From CADEDV01 sp964437415 (lineage in GTDB: Bacteria; Bacteroidota; Bacteroidia; Chitinophagales; Chitinophagaceae), in contig CAYTGN010000008.1 in assembly GCA_964437415.1 (NCBI GenBank), positions 66,633 through 130,632 of the forward strand: a DNA stretch of 64,000 bases. Reading direction: 5' to 3'. The notes under the pieces are model-generated. The model saw only the letters and a list, made by a program, of their open reading frames with translations. It made no database searches and had not been told where the DNA came from. Position numbers and translations under genes: made by a program. This document shows, piece by piece, positions 51,103-59,697 of this stretch (its first letter is position 1; the number at the start of each line of letters is the position of its first letter).

Positions 51103-51591
51103 ATGGCCATTCGCATCTTCATCACCGGCGGCACTTTTGATAAAGAATACAACGAGCTGAACGGGCAGCTTTATTTTAAAGACACACACATGCATGACCT
51201 GCTGCAAATGGGCCGCAGCCGGGTGCCGGTGGAGATCAGGACACTGATGATGATTGACAGTCTTGAAATGACCAGTGGAGATCGCAGCCTCATCGCACAT
51301 CAGTGCATCCAGTGCGAAGAAGATAAAATTGTTATCACCCACGGCACCGATACCATGGCAGAAACCGCAAAAGTGCTGGCGGAAAAAATAAAAAACAAAA
51401 CCATTATACTCACAGGCGCCATGATACCTATCAAGTTTGGCAGCAGCGATGGTTTGTTTAACCTCGGCAGTGCCCTTGCGTTTGCCCAAACGCTGCCTGC
51501 CGGTGTGTATGTAGCGATGAATGGCCGTTATTTCACCTGGGACAATGTTCGCAAAAACAAACAAACCGGAGTTTTTGAAGAGATCCGGTAA
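51103..51591 (+). CDS. One-domain asparaginase-like protein
   Basis: A 162-residue protein matching only the N-terminal domain of L-asparaginases, which normally have about 330 residues and two domains. I chose ATG 51103 (MAIRIFITGGTFDKEYNELN), as the upstream frame crosses an 11-base dyad. The first catalytic threonine T11 is in ITGGTFDKEY, and the second motif is HGTDTMAETA (T82, D83). The catalytic lysine region is present in GAMIPIKFGSSDG. Such short forms recur in Bacteroidota and are probably genuine rather than truncated, as the end NKQTGVFEEIR is natural. Whether it hydrolyses asparagine is uncertain. Confidence 0.85.
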   Translation: MAIRIFITGGTFDKEYNELNGQLYFKDTHMHDLLQMGRSRVPVEIRTLMMIDSLEMTSGDRSLIAHQCIQCEEDKIVITHGTDTMAETAKVLAEKIKNKTIILTGAMIPIKFGSSDGLFNLGSALAFAQTLPAGVYVAMNGRYFTWDNVRKNKQTGVFEEIR

Positions 51592-51665
51592 TGTTTTTTA
51601 ACCGGGCATCCTTTTTTTGACCTGGCCTGCAGGTTCCATCTTTAATTTTAGCTGCACCAGCATTT

Positions 51666-52535
51666 ATGCAGCATATCGAATTTTTTCATACCGATCATTT
51701 TGAACATCATTATCACCGGGTGCCGGCGCCTGCTGCACTGAGTCATTTCATTGATTTTTTCTGGGAAACCCGTTTTGATCATTTGTGGAAGCAGCATCCT
51801 AAGGGATTTTCAGATGCACAATTTCCGAACATCGGTTACACTTATATCATTAACCTGGGCACTCCCTTTGTGATGCAGGTGGATGATAAAAAGTTTAGTA
51901 TGAAAACAGACGGGTTCCTGCCCCGTTATAATGCCATTGAATGTTTTCATAAACCGGGCAATCATCTTTTTGGCATTAAATTCCGCATCTCCCCGGTCAT
52001 TTTTGAGAAAAAAGTAAATTTCTCTGAATACAAAGGCTTTATATTTCCGCTGAGCTACCTGATGGATGAAGCAGTGATCGAGAAAGTGAAAAAAGCAAAA
52101 AATTTTGAAGAAAGAACAGGCATCCTGTCCGAATACTTTTTTTCTGTGCTGGCAAAACATTCAGGTTCATTGCAGCCAGTGATGATCGTCAGCAAGATCC
52201 TGGATCATTGTTTTCAGCACAATGACTTTAGTGTTTCACTGGAAAAAGTAGCTGTAGCGCATAAGATATCTGTCCGCACCCTTCAGCGATATTTTGAAAC
52301 CTGCACAGGCATCAGCAGCAAACAGGCGCTGCAGGTGATGCGGATCAGGAAGGCCACAACACATCTCATTAACTCTCCCGGTGACTTTCATTACTCCAGA
52401 TACGGCTATTATGACCACAGCCATTTTTATAAACACCTGAAACAATTTTTGGGAACGGGCATGTTAAAAACGCTGCAGCCGCATCTCAAATTGGCGGACA
52501 ACCTGCAGCAGTCCCCGTCGAAGATTAATTACTGA
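51666..52535 (+). CDS. AraC family transcriptional regulator
   Basis: A 289-residue regulator. The N-terminal domain (about 1-160, with YHRVPAPAALSHFIDFFWETRFD and the PG.HLFGIKFRISP-type segment) belongs to the DUF6597-like sensor type. Two helix-turn-helix motifs close the protein: VSLEKVAVAHKISVRTLQRYFE and, near 245-265, SRYGYYDHSHFYKHLKQFLGT. It follows the asparaginase-like gene by 74 bases with a TAATTTTA box (51643-51650) between them. Its target is not evident. It converges with the S41 peptidase gene. Confidence 0.9.
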   Translation: MQHIEFFHTDHFEHHYHRVPAPAALSHFIDFFWETRFDHLWKQHPKGFSDAQFPNIGYTYIINLGTPFVMQVDDKKFSMKTDGFLPRYNAIECFHKPGNHLFGIKFRISPVIFEKKVNFSEYKGFIFPLSYLMDEAVIEKVKKAKNFEERTGILSEYFFSVLAKHSGSLQPVMIVSKILDHCFQHNDFSVSLEKVAVAHKISVRTLQRYFETCTGISSKQALQVMRIRKATTHLINSPGDFHYSRYGYYDHSHFYKHLKQFLGTGMLKTLQPHLKLADNLQQSPSKINY

Positions 52536-52542
52536 TAAATGA

Positions 52543-53496
52543 TCATGCAGGTTTTTTCTTTTTTATAGTTTCCATCGCCACTTTAATCGCTTTTTCTAAT
52601 GCCTGTTCAGCCGTTACAGCTATCTCCGGTATTACACCCACTCCCTCCCAGTTGGTACCGGTTACCGGGTTGATGGCCTTGCCGGTCGGGATGAATATAT
52701 TCAGTTCATCATTGATACGAAAAGACCCACCGGGATTTGCACCGCCACCTGTTGTTTCACCTATCAGCGTGGCTCTTTTTTGTGTTTGCATATTATAGGA
52801 AAACTCTTCTGCGCCGGAAAAGGTCCATTTGCTTGTAAGGATGAATAAAGGAATATCTGGTCTTGTTTTACCTTTTACATCAACTGTCCAAAACTCTGTT
52901 GTTGTATTGGTCTCTCTGAAATAAAGACTGTTCAAATGAATCTTCTCATCAAAAAAATAACTGCAGAGGTATTGCACCATGCCGGGATTGCCGCCACCAT
53001 TTTTTCTAAGATCAATGATTATTGCATCAGCAGCGGAAAGTTTCCTCATGTGTTCATCGGCAATCGGGCCGGCAACAGACACCGGAAAAAACAGACGCAT
53101 ATCTATATACCCTATGTTGCCTTCCAGCATTTTTACTTCTTTAAAACCTCCGTCGCCGGTGTTTCCCGGCATACCGGAATTTGGAGCAGCGCTGTTGGGC
53201 CGCACCCGCATATGTTTATCCTTTTTCACCGATTGCAGTTCTTCCGTGAGTGACTGTGCAAATAAGATGAGTGTGCTGTCCTTTTCAAAATGTCCGTCTT
53301 GGTGTTTCTTCAAAAGGTGTTTGCCGGTTTCTTTAGCTACTTCAGGAAATACATAGCTGGCAACGATCAGTTTATTTATCCGTTCAATAGCGGATGATTT
53401 ATACTCATCGCTCATTTTTTTTTCCTGTGCAGCAGCATGATTGCCCGGCAGCAGCAGAAAAGAGATCATCAGTTTTGCAATGGCGGGTCTCAGCAT
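52543..53496 (-). CDS. Exported S41 family serine peptidase
   Basis: A 317-residue peptidase of the C-terminal-processing type, with a signal peptide ending near AAAQ (residue 24). The N-terminal helical domain resembles the retinol-binding-protein (IRBP)-like N-domain. The catalytic serine is in SKWTFSGAEEFSYNM, and the following lysine region is GETTGGGANPG. The preceding strand DAIIIDLRKNGGGNPGMVQ is typical. There is no PDZ domain. It degrades peptides in the periplasm. It lies 17 bases downstream of the TonB-type barrel gene on the same strand and is probably co-transcribed with it. Confidence 0.92.
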   Translation of the reverse strand: MLRPAIAKLMISFLLLPGNHAAAQEKKMSDEYKSSAIERINKLIVASYVFPEVAKETGKHLLKKHQDGHFEKDSTLILFAQSLTEELQSVKKDKHMRVRPNSAAPNSGMPGNTGDGGFKEVKMLEGNIGYIDMRLFFPVSVAGPIADEHMRKLSAADAIIIDLRKNGGGNPGMVQYLCSYFFDEKIHLNSLYFRETNTTTEFWTVDVKGKTRPDIPLFILTSKWTFSGAEEFSYNMQTQKRATLIGETTGGGANPGGSFRINDELNIFIPTGKAINPVTGTNWEGVGVIPEIAVTAEQALEKAIKVAMETIKKKKPA

Positions 53497-53513
53497 AACA
53501 ATCAGTTATATTA

Positions 53514-55961
53514 TCATTGGGCTCTTTGTCTTTCTTCTTCCGATGCAGTAGTGCGGCGGCGGGCTGCCTGCACTTTGTTATTGCCAAAACGATAAGTAAA
53601 AGTAAGGTTGGCTACCCGTGTTTCCCGGTAGGCGTTCCACTTCTCCACATAATTGTCAAACGACACTACTGCCCTTGGCAGGTTGGTCCAGAAAATATCG
53701 GTGATATTGAAGCGAACGGTTCCCTTTCCCTGCATGATCATCTTTTGTCCTCCGATTGCGATGCCCCATTGCGGTTTGAATTCCATAAAACCACTACGGC
53801 CACCCGAATTAAAATTAGCGTTGAACTCAGCAGTCCATCCGTTTTTGAATGTGAATGTATTATTGGTTCGCAGGTCGGCAACGGGTTTGCCATTGTTGAG
53901 ATTGGTGCCGCCAAGATTTCCGTTGAAATGATTGTAGAAAACATTGCCGCTGTTGATCATGTTCCACCATTTGGCAATACGGACCGGCGCCGAGATGCTC
54001 AGTCCGTAATAATCCTGCGATTCGAGGTTGATGGGTATCTGCACCGTCACATTCTCATCCGATGGAATATTGGGAAAAACATCTTTGAATTTTGCAATAG
54101 CTACATTCTGGTTGCGGGTGGTGCGGCTATAGCCTAATGTAAAGTTCAGGTTCTTCAATGTATAACTTAATTCATAGGACCAGGTGAGCTGCGGCGTTAA
54201 ACCAGGGTTGCCTGTTGCATAGGTTGTCACATCAATGAGAAATAAGAATGGGTTGAGTTGTGAGTAACCGGGGCGGTCAATGCGGCGGCTCACCGACACA
54301 CCCAGTGTTTTATCTTCTTTCAGTTTATAATTGAAGAAAGCGCTGGGGAAAAGGTTGAAATAACTTGAATCCCAGTGTATGTCGCCCTTCACCTGCCAGG
54401 TCTTTACATCTGTGTGTTCTGCCCGGAGACCGACCTGCAGTTCCCACTTTTTGAACTGCTTACTGAAATTGATATAGCCGGCATTATTGTTCTCATCATA
54501 GAGAAAGTGATTGGTTTTTGTATCATCATTTTGCGGAGTGCCGTTGCTGACATCAAAAAATTTTGCATCATTGTCCGAAGAAACAAAACTGGTTTTAAAA
54601 CCGGCTTCCCATTTTGCATTTTTCTTCAGCGGGTTCGCATAATCCACTTTCGCAATTTTAAAATTGAGTTTTCCCTGTTGGTCGCCATCGAGAATGTAAT
54701 CGGGCTGCAGGCTGCTGCCATCGAGTTTATAGTAGCGGGTTGCGTTACGGGACAAAGCATTTGATTTGTACATACCGTAGTCGAGGTCTGCCGTAATTTC
54801 TTTCCCTGTGCTGTCAAATGTGTGTTTGAAATTAATATTTGCCACCGTATTCCTGTTCCTGTCGTTATTGGTTGCAATAGCTTCAAAAGTATTGGTAGGC
54901 TGCCGTTGCGGATCAAGGATAGTGGATTTGTTATTGTTGTTTCTTTTAAAATGCAGGAAGTTGCTGTTCACCACAAATCCCAGTATTGTTTTTTTGGAAG
55001 GAAAGAAATCCATTCCCAGTCTTGCCGTGTTATTTTCTAAAGGCATTTTGGCGTAGTTATCTTTCAGGTCTCCGCCGGTGTAGGTTCCGTTGGTATAAAA
55101 ATTCCGGTCAAGGATCAGGTGGTTCAGCAAAACACGGTAGGCATAATTGTAGTTGCCAAAAACGTTGATCTTTTTATTGCGGTAGTTGAAGGTGCTGCCT
55201 GCATTGGCTTTTGGATATACACCCTGCCCATAGCCTGCAGTAAAAGTTCCGTTCATACCCAGCCGCTGGTCTTTTTTCATTCTGATATCAATGATGCCTG
55301 AGTTGCCTGCTGCATCATATTTGGCGGAAGGATTGGTAATGATGTCAATTCGGTCAATAGCTGCAGAAGGAAGGCCTCTTAAATAATTTGCAAGGTCTTG
55401 TCCTGTCATGGCAGTGGGTTTTCCATCAATCATGATGATGACACCGGTCCGTCCCCGCAGGCTGATGACATCGTTCTGATCAATATTCACACCCGGCGAA
55501 CGTTCCAGCACATCCATGGCTGAACTGCCGGCGCTGACGATACTGTTCTCCACATTAACCACGATGCGGTCGGAAAGTTTTTGAATAAAAGGTTTGCGGC
55601 TGGTAACCGTGACAGCTCCCAGTTGGGCAGATGTTGGGTGTAAAACAATCTTTGGCAGGTTAAGAATAGCCTGGTCTTCCGTCAATGAAAAAACAGCATA
55701 ATAAGCATTGTGATTGACCATTGAAACCCGCAGCAGGTATTCTCCCGGCCTGATATTTTCCAGTTCGGCCATGCCGGCCTTGTCGGTAATACCGGCTTTG
55801 ACCAGCACAGAATCTTTTTTTCGCAATATTTCTACGGTGGCGTTTTCCAGCGCCTGTTGGTCATTGGCAACTGTCAGCATCACTTTTCCTCTATGAGGGC
55901 TTTGTGCAAACAAAATTGTTCCTGCAGTCATTAACAGCATCAGCAGTAATAGTCTTCTCAT
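53514..55961 (-). CDS. Outer membrane beta-barrel protein (TonB receptor-like)
   Basis: An 815-residue outer-membrane protein with a signal peptide (MRRLLLLMLLMTAGTILFAQ). It has a carboxypeptidase-like N-domain (about 25-110), a TonB plug (about 115-225, with SAMDVLERSPGVNIDQNDVI and GVIIMIDGKPTAMTGQDLANYL), and a C-terminal barrel of the outer membrane beta-barrel family 3 type ending with TFRYRFGN-like LTFTYRFGNNKVQ and a short charged tail. The S41 peptidase follows on the same strand 17 bases later. Substrate is unknown. Confidence 0.9.
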   Translation of the reverse strand: MRRLLLLMLLMTAGTILFAQSPHRGKVMLTVANDQQALENATVEILRKKDSVLVKAGITDKAGMAELENIRPGEYLLRVSMVNHNAYYAVFSLTEDQAILNLPKIVLHPTSAQLGAVTVTSRKPFIQKLSDRIVVNVENSIVSAGSSAMDVLERSPGVNIDQNDVISLRGRTGVIIMIDGKPTAMTGQDLANYLRGLPSAAIDRIDIITNPSAKYDAAGNSGIIDIRMKKDQRLGMNGTFTAGYGQGVYPKANAGSTFNYRNKKINVFGNYNYAYRVLLNHLILDRNFYTNGTYTGGDLKDNYAKMPLENNTARLGMDFFPSKKTILGFVVNSNFLHFKRNNNNKSTILDPQRQPTNTFEAIATNNDRNRNTVANINFKHTFDSTGKEITADLDYGMYKSNALSRNATRYYKLDGSSLQPDYILDGDQQGKLNFKIAKVDYANPLKKNAKWEAGFKTSFVSSDNDAKFFDVSNGTPQNDDTKTNHFLYDENNNAGYINFSKQFKKWELQVGLRAEHTDVKTWQVKGDIHWDSSYFNLFPSAFFNYKLKEDKTLGVSVSRRIDRPGYSQLNPFLFLIDVTTYATGNPGLTPQLTWSYELSYTLKNLNFTLGYSRTTRNQNVAIAKFKDVFPNIPSDENVTVQIPINLESQDYYGLSISAPVRIAKWWNMINSGNVFYNHFNGNLGGTNLNNGKPVADLRTNNTFTFKNGWTAEFNANFNSGGRSGFMEFKPQWGIAIGGQKMIMQGKGTVRFNITDIFWTNLPRAVVSFDNYVEKWNAYRETRVANLTFTYRFGNNKVQAARRRTTASEEERQRAQ

Positions 55962-56099
55962 ATATATTCCGTTCGTTTTGCCAAATGTTGCAGAAAAGCG
56001 AACGCTGTCGTAGTTAATAAGTAGTAACCGGGAATTTCAAATGAGGAGAGGGTGCTGAAGCGACCGACTGTGTCGGATTTTTACACAGATATAATAAAC

Positions 56100-56131
56100 A
56101 CAAAGGGCTGATCAATTTGTCAGCCCTTTGT
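56100..56131 (-). terminator. Perfect hairpin after the DUF5777 gene
   Basis: ACAAAGGGCTGA, loop TCAATTTG, TCAGCCCTTTGT: a perfect 12-base stem, 26 bases after the stop of the DUF5777 gene on the minus strand. The T-run is short, so it may stop transcription or protect the 3' end. Confidence 0.65.
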
Positions 56132-56157
56132 GTACAAAAACAATAGACAGGTATTTC

Positions 56158-57084
56158 TTATTTCTTCAGGCTCATACTCCTGTTGATGGTAAAACCAAAA
56201 GCGAGGTTATTAAAATCAAGGGCGCCGCTGTTCCTGGCCAGCTGATCAATATTGGAAGAATTGCTGGTATTGCCAATATAGAACTGGAACAGGTGGCCTC
56301 CCGTGTTGAACTCAATGCCGACTGAAAGAAGGTTGGGTGAGTAATTGTATAGATTGCCATTTTTATCCAGCAGGTTTTCATACATATTAAGCTGCCGGGC
56401 ATATTCGAAAGTAATATTCTTATTACTGGTCACTTTATATTTTCCACCCAGTCCTATGGAATAAACATTATTGCTGTTGTTGATTCCATAAGGGACAATA
56501 TTAAAATGTATTAATGTCGGCATCAGCTGTAAGGACAATTTATCACTGAATTTACGGGCAATCAACAGTTGATGGATGTAAGAATACTTATTCCAGGAAA
56601 GAGTAACCGTAGGGTCTTTGGCCGCATTCACATTAAAGGCCGAATACCAGCCCACTGTAACGGGTATATTTTTCTGACCGGTTTGCTGGCGCAGAATTTT
56701 AAATTTTGCCCAGCCTTCATACCTTGATCTTCCTGCAGCTGCCAGGCCAAGGTTCATCCAGCGGGTGGGCGAATAATCAAAGGAAAGATAAGTGTAAGCC
56801 AAACCTGAGTTCAGGCCAAACATATTCGCCAGGTTGTCCTGGCCGCTGGCATCTTTTCTCCAGATAGGACTGAAGTGGTGTGAGATCATGAACTGCAAAT
56901 TTCCCGGGCTTACAATTTCCACACTTTGCATATTGATGATACGGGTCGAGTTGAAGGTGGCCCTTGTTAATTTTTGACTGACAACCGGCTTTTCTTCTGC
57001 TTCTGCTTTTTCCGGATCATCCTGTGCCCGGGCCTGTACAAAAAGGCTGGTACCAAAAACAAGAAGCATCAATATCTTTTTCAT
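56158..57084 (-). CDS. DUF5777 family beta-barrel protein
   Basis: A 308-residue exported protein with a signal peptide (MKKILMLLVFGTSLFVQARAQ). Family features are the segment FNSTRIINMQSVEIVSPGNLQFMISHHFSPI and alternating strands through the C-terminus, which ends NNLAFGFTINRSMSLKK; an outer-membrane barrel is likely. It is downstream of two cytochrome-like genes on the same strand (40-base gap to the nearer). In Bacteroidota, DUF5777 genes often accompany exported cytochromes (recalled), so a role in moving electrons or metabolites across the outer membrane is possible but unproven. Confidence 0.85.
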   Translation of the reverse strand: MKKILMLLVFGTSLFVQARAQDDPEKAEAEEKPVVSQKLTRATFNSTRIINMQSVEIVSPGNLQFMISHHFSPIWRKDASGQDNLANMFGLNSGLAYTYLSFDYSPTRWMNLGLAAAGRSRYEGWAKFKILRQQTGQKNIPVTVGWYSAFNVNAAKDPTVTLSWNKYSYIHQLLIARKFSDKLSLQLMPTLIHFNIVPYGINNSNNVYSIGLGGKYKVTSNKNITFEYARQLNMYENLLDKNGNLYNYSPNLLSVGIEFNTGGHLFQFYIGNTSNSSNIDQLARNSGALDFNNLAFGFTINRSMSLKK

Positions 57085-57124
57085 AATATCTTTTTTAGTG
57101 GTTGCAGAATTTTCTTATAGTGGT

Positions 57125-57751
57125 CTATTGGGGTTTCCCCTGCTGAATCCATTTTTTGAAAAGGTCTATAGTGCAGGAACTAAGGCTTAGCCTGCCCCCG
57201 GGGTGGCCGCTGACACCGCCGCTATTCATGATTGTGGTCAACCTCGATTCATTTGCTGACATTTTTGCATAATCAAGCGCAACCGCTAACCCACCATGAC
57301 AGTTGGCGCCTTTGCAACTTGAAACATATATCGGTTGAATATTGGTAGTATAGGTGACAGTTCCGGTAACAACACATCCAGCCGCATCATCTTTTGCTCC
57401 CTGCTGTATCCAGGCACGGATGATCGCTTTTTCATTTGCTGTAAGATCTATTACACCGCCGCCGGGGTGTGTGCCGCCATTGACCCATGTTTCAAATTTT
57501 CCAACCCGGGCAAGTATGGCATCATAATATATGGTGTCCTTTCCCTGTGCGGGAAGATATTGTGAGAACTGGACAAAGGTGCTGTCTCCCATATTGTGAC
57601 ATCCGCAAGGGCCGGCTGTAACAATCGGCACCACTTCACCACGAAAAGAAATCTTGGGCAATTCCAGGATATCTTCCCGGTTATTGTAGCAGGAGGTCAC
57701 GTAGGCCAGCAGCCCGGTTGCCAGGATGATTGTTGCTATTTTCTTGAACAT
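57125..57751 (-). CDS. Exported cytochrome-like protein with CX4CH motif
   Basis: A 208-residue protein with a signal-like N-terminus (MFKKIATIILATGLLAYVTSC, possible lipobox cysteine at 21). A heme-type motif C-KGAN-CH lies in YVSSCKGANCHGGLAVALD, and a degenerate C-G-CH in TAGPCGCHNMGD. Both sit in matching halves ending in similar helices (EKAIIRAWIQQGAKDD and IDLFKKWIQQGKPQ). This is a duplicated cytochrome-like fold in which one heme site may be lost. It belongs to an operon with the 401-residue cytochrome upstream and the DUF5777 barrel downstream. Confidence 0.7.
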   Translation of the reverse strand: MFKKIATIILATGLLAYVTSCYNNREDILELPKISFRGEVVPIVTAGPCGCHNMGDSTFVQFSQYLPAQGKDTIYYDAILARVGKFETWVNGGTHPGGGVIDLTANEKAIIRAWIQQGAKDDAAGCVVTGTVTYTTNIQPIYVSSCKGANCHGGLAVALDYAKMSANESRLTTIMNSGGVSGHPGGRLSLSSCTIDLFKKWIQQGKPQ

Positions 57752-57793
57752 ATACCAGCGTTTTAAAGATTGTTGAATAAATGCCAGTTCTTT

Positions 57794-58999
57794 TTACTTT
57801 TTGATCACGGTACCAGAGTTTTTATATCGGAACATACCCGCATTGCTTTGTCCGTATTTCCATACATCCGGAATGTTCGGGTCAGCGAAATACCAGGCTT
57901 TTATCAGTGCTATCTCGGAAGGACTCAGACCGCCATCCTGGTAGGCCATGCTGCCACCTTTGCTGGCTGAATAAACCCCGGTAAAAGGATTGGCTGTATG
58001 AAGCGTAGAATCAATCCTGTGCAGGAAATTTCCGTTGGCAAGGTTCAGGTAGTTGCCTCTCACATAATAATTCTGACCATTGGAAGTATACACAATACTG
58101 GTATTACTTCTTATGCTTTTAGGATACATAATGTCCATAATTATATCGTCATAACTGTTTAGCGGTCCTCTAATCGAAGTTCCGCTTGGGCCGGTCACAG
58201 GATTGCTGAAAGTTTTATAGGGCCTGAATGAAGCCCGGTCGGCAGCTGCAGTATCAGCCAGTGTGGCGCCGCCATAAAATTTCTTTACACTGTCTTTATA
58301 GGCTGTCCACACAGCATTTCGCTTGGTAAGATTGCTCAGGATGCTGTATGATCTTCCTGTAAAGGCAACAAATGTTGTGGTGTCTGCGGGTGTGATGCCG
58401 GAAAGCAAACCAGCCCTGGCCCATTGACCAGTGGCTGTGCCCTGGTTGTGGCAGTTGGCAGAACCGCAACCGTCCACAAGAATGCGGATAGCGGCTTGTC
58501 TGAAATCTGTCAGCGCCGGTCTCTCTTTGGCTCCGTTCATGATCCAGTTATAAATAATCGTCTTATCAGTGAGTGATAATTCTTTATTGGAATTAAGCGG
58601 CGGCATTGCTTTGTCAAAGTCATTGGTTGTTACATACTCCCATAATTTACTGGTTGAGGGCACACCCGGAGTAACATACCGCATGATGTCAGTGTAAGTA
58701 AGTAGTTTGGGGTTTATGCTGCTGCCGGTTCCGTGGCAGTTGGAGGTGGCACAGTATTCTCTAATAATACTCATCACCCCTCTTTTTTGGATCAAATCAT
58801 TTACATCCGGCACAACATCCCTGACATCTATATAGGTTGTATCATAAAATGGCGCAAATACAGTTGAGTCAGGAATACTCTTGAGTCCACGGTCCAGTTG
58901 CCTGGCCAAGTCTCCCTTTTTACTGCATTGCACCAGCAGAACAGCAATAAAAAAAACAACTATCCCAGTTGCGGCGGTTTTGATTGACAATTTTTTCAT
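57794..58999 (-). CDS. Lipoprotein cytochrome-like protein with two CX4CH motifs
   Basis: A 401-residue lipoprotein (MKKLSIKTAATGIVVFFIAVLLVQC, cysteine at 25). Two CX4CH motifs are seen: C-ATSN-CH in REYCATSNCHGTG and C-GSAN-CH in VDGCGSANCHNQG. The segment DKAMPPLNSNKELSLTDKTIIYNWI has the MPP distal-methionine pattern of cytochromes c. No normal CXXCH motif exists. It is the first gene of a three-gene operon (cytochrome, cytochrome-like, DUF5777) that diverges from the NrfC/NrfD-like operon across a 424-base regulatory region. Confidence 0.75.
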   Translation of the reverse strand: MKKLSIKTAATGIVVFFIAVLLVQCSKKGDLARQLDRGLKSIPDSTVFAPFYDTTYIDVRDVVPDVNDLIQKRGVMSIIREYCATSNCHGTGSSINPKLLTYTDIMRYVTPGVPSTSKLWEYVTTNDFDKAMPPLNSNKELSLTDKTIIYNWIMNGAKERPALTDFRQAAIRILVDGCGSANCHNQGTATGQWARAGLLSGITPADTTTFVAFTGRSYSILSNLTKRNAVWTAYKDSVKKFYGGATLADTAAADRASFRPYKTFSNPVTGPSGTSIRGPLNSYDDIIMDIMYPKSIRSNTSIVYTSNGQNYYVRGNYLNLANGNFLHRIDSTLHTANPFTGVYSASKGGSMAYQDGGLSPSEIALIKAWYFADPNIPDVWKYGQSNAGMFRYKNSGTVIKK

Positions 59000-59141
59000 A
59001 GCAAATCATTTATTTATCCGTTACCCTTGTCATCACGGTATTACCCGGTTTTTTCATTTGCGTGGATAAAAATATTAGCCGGCCACTGACAATCTTATGA
59101 CACATGAATTACGGTCGGATGAGATTGCTCATTGAAAAAAC

Positions 59142-59153
59142 TGACAGTAGTCA
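59142..59153. promoter_or_regulatory. TGAC-N4-GTCA dyad (Crp/Fnr-like), upstream site
   Basis: TGACAGTAGTCA is a perfect half-site pair spaced by four bases, the geometry of Fnr/Dnr-type operators. It is centred about 64 bases upstream of a predicted start for the cytochrome operon on the minus strand. Confidence 0.4.
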
Positions 59154-59300
59154 TATGGAAAATCCTGCCGGAAAATATTGAGCTGTTGTGAGGAACTGTT
59201 TCCGAGCCATAGGTTTAGCGAAACCGTTAATATGAAATCGCTTTAAGCCGGTTTTCTATTTATGGCAGAGCTTCCCGCTGACATCTCTCAGCGCTTTGCT

Positions 59301-59312
59301 TGACATAAGTCA
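59301..59312. promoter_or_regulatory. TGAC-N4-GTCA dyad (Crp/Fnr-like), downstream site
   Basis: TGACATAAGTCA, extended to TTGACATAAGTCAT, resembles Fnr/Dnr-class sites (TTGAT/C-N4-A/GTCAA). Its centre is about 41 bases upstream of the start predicted from the TAGTTTCG box, the classic position for Crp/Fnr activation. Confidence 0.45.
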
Positions 59313-59423
59313 TGCAATTGTCATGTGATGGGCTATAGTTTCGGCTCCGGATTTTAAACCCCTTGAGTTGACCTGTTACAATATGAAGACAAAATCAGTT
59401 ACAGTTATTAAATAATCAGCGTT

Positions 59424-59669
59424 ATGGGAAATAATAAACAGAATGACAAAGACCGCCGGTGGTTCTTTTCCTTTTTCCTGGGTGTAAACAAAGAAGAAAC
59501 CGGAGTCACAGAAAAGGGTTCTGAAGAAACGGTGAAAATGCTCACCGCCGAAGGAAGGCTGGTGGAAGTGAAACGATCCGTGCTGGAAGCGATGCGGACC
59601 AATAAAAAAGCCAGCAATAAAGACATCTACAACTGGATGGATAATCCTTCAAAAGATAAGAACAGCTGA
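59424..59669 (+). CDS. Small protein at the head of the NrfC/NrfD-like operon
   Basis: An 81-residue soluble, charged protein. Its centre, TVKMLTAEGRLVEVKRSVLEAM, closely resembles KVKLLSPDGEIVEIDSAYL in the iron-sulfur protein encoded 28 bases downstream. The N-terminus (DKDRRWFFSFFLGVN) has a basic pair followed by hydrophobic residues but is not a clear Tat signal. It is probably an accessory or small subunit of the same complex (inference). Confidence 0.65.
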   Translation: MGNNKQNDKDRRWFFSFFLGVNKEETGVTEKGSEETVKMLTAEGRLVEVKRSVLEAMRTNKKASNKDIYNWMDNPSKDKNS

Positions 59670-59697
59670 TTCATTAATTAAGCTTCAAACCAACCAC

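Larger units (their letters stand above)
59000..59423. other. Divergent regulatory region between two respiratory operons
   Basis: A 424-base gap without a credible gene. It contains two TGAC-N4-GTCA dyads (59142-59153, 59301-59312), promoter-like boxes on both strands (minus-strand TAAGATTG at 59090-59097; plus-strand TAGTTTCG at 59336-59343), and no terminator. Confidence 0.6.

Noticed and set aside
50909..51160. Plus-strand open frame of 83 codons through the 50.9-51.1 kb gap
   Set aside because: It crosses a strong terminator hairpin and an 11-base dyad, and overlaps the asparaginase-like gene in another frame. The RNA interpretation explains the region better.
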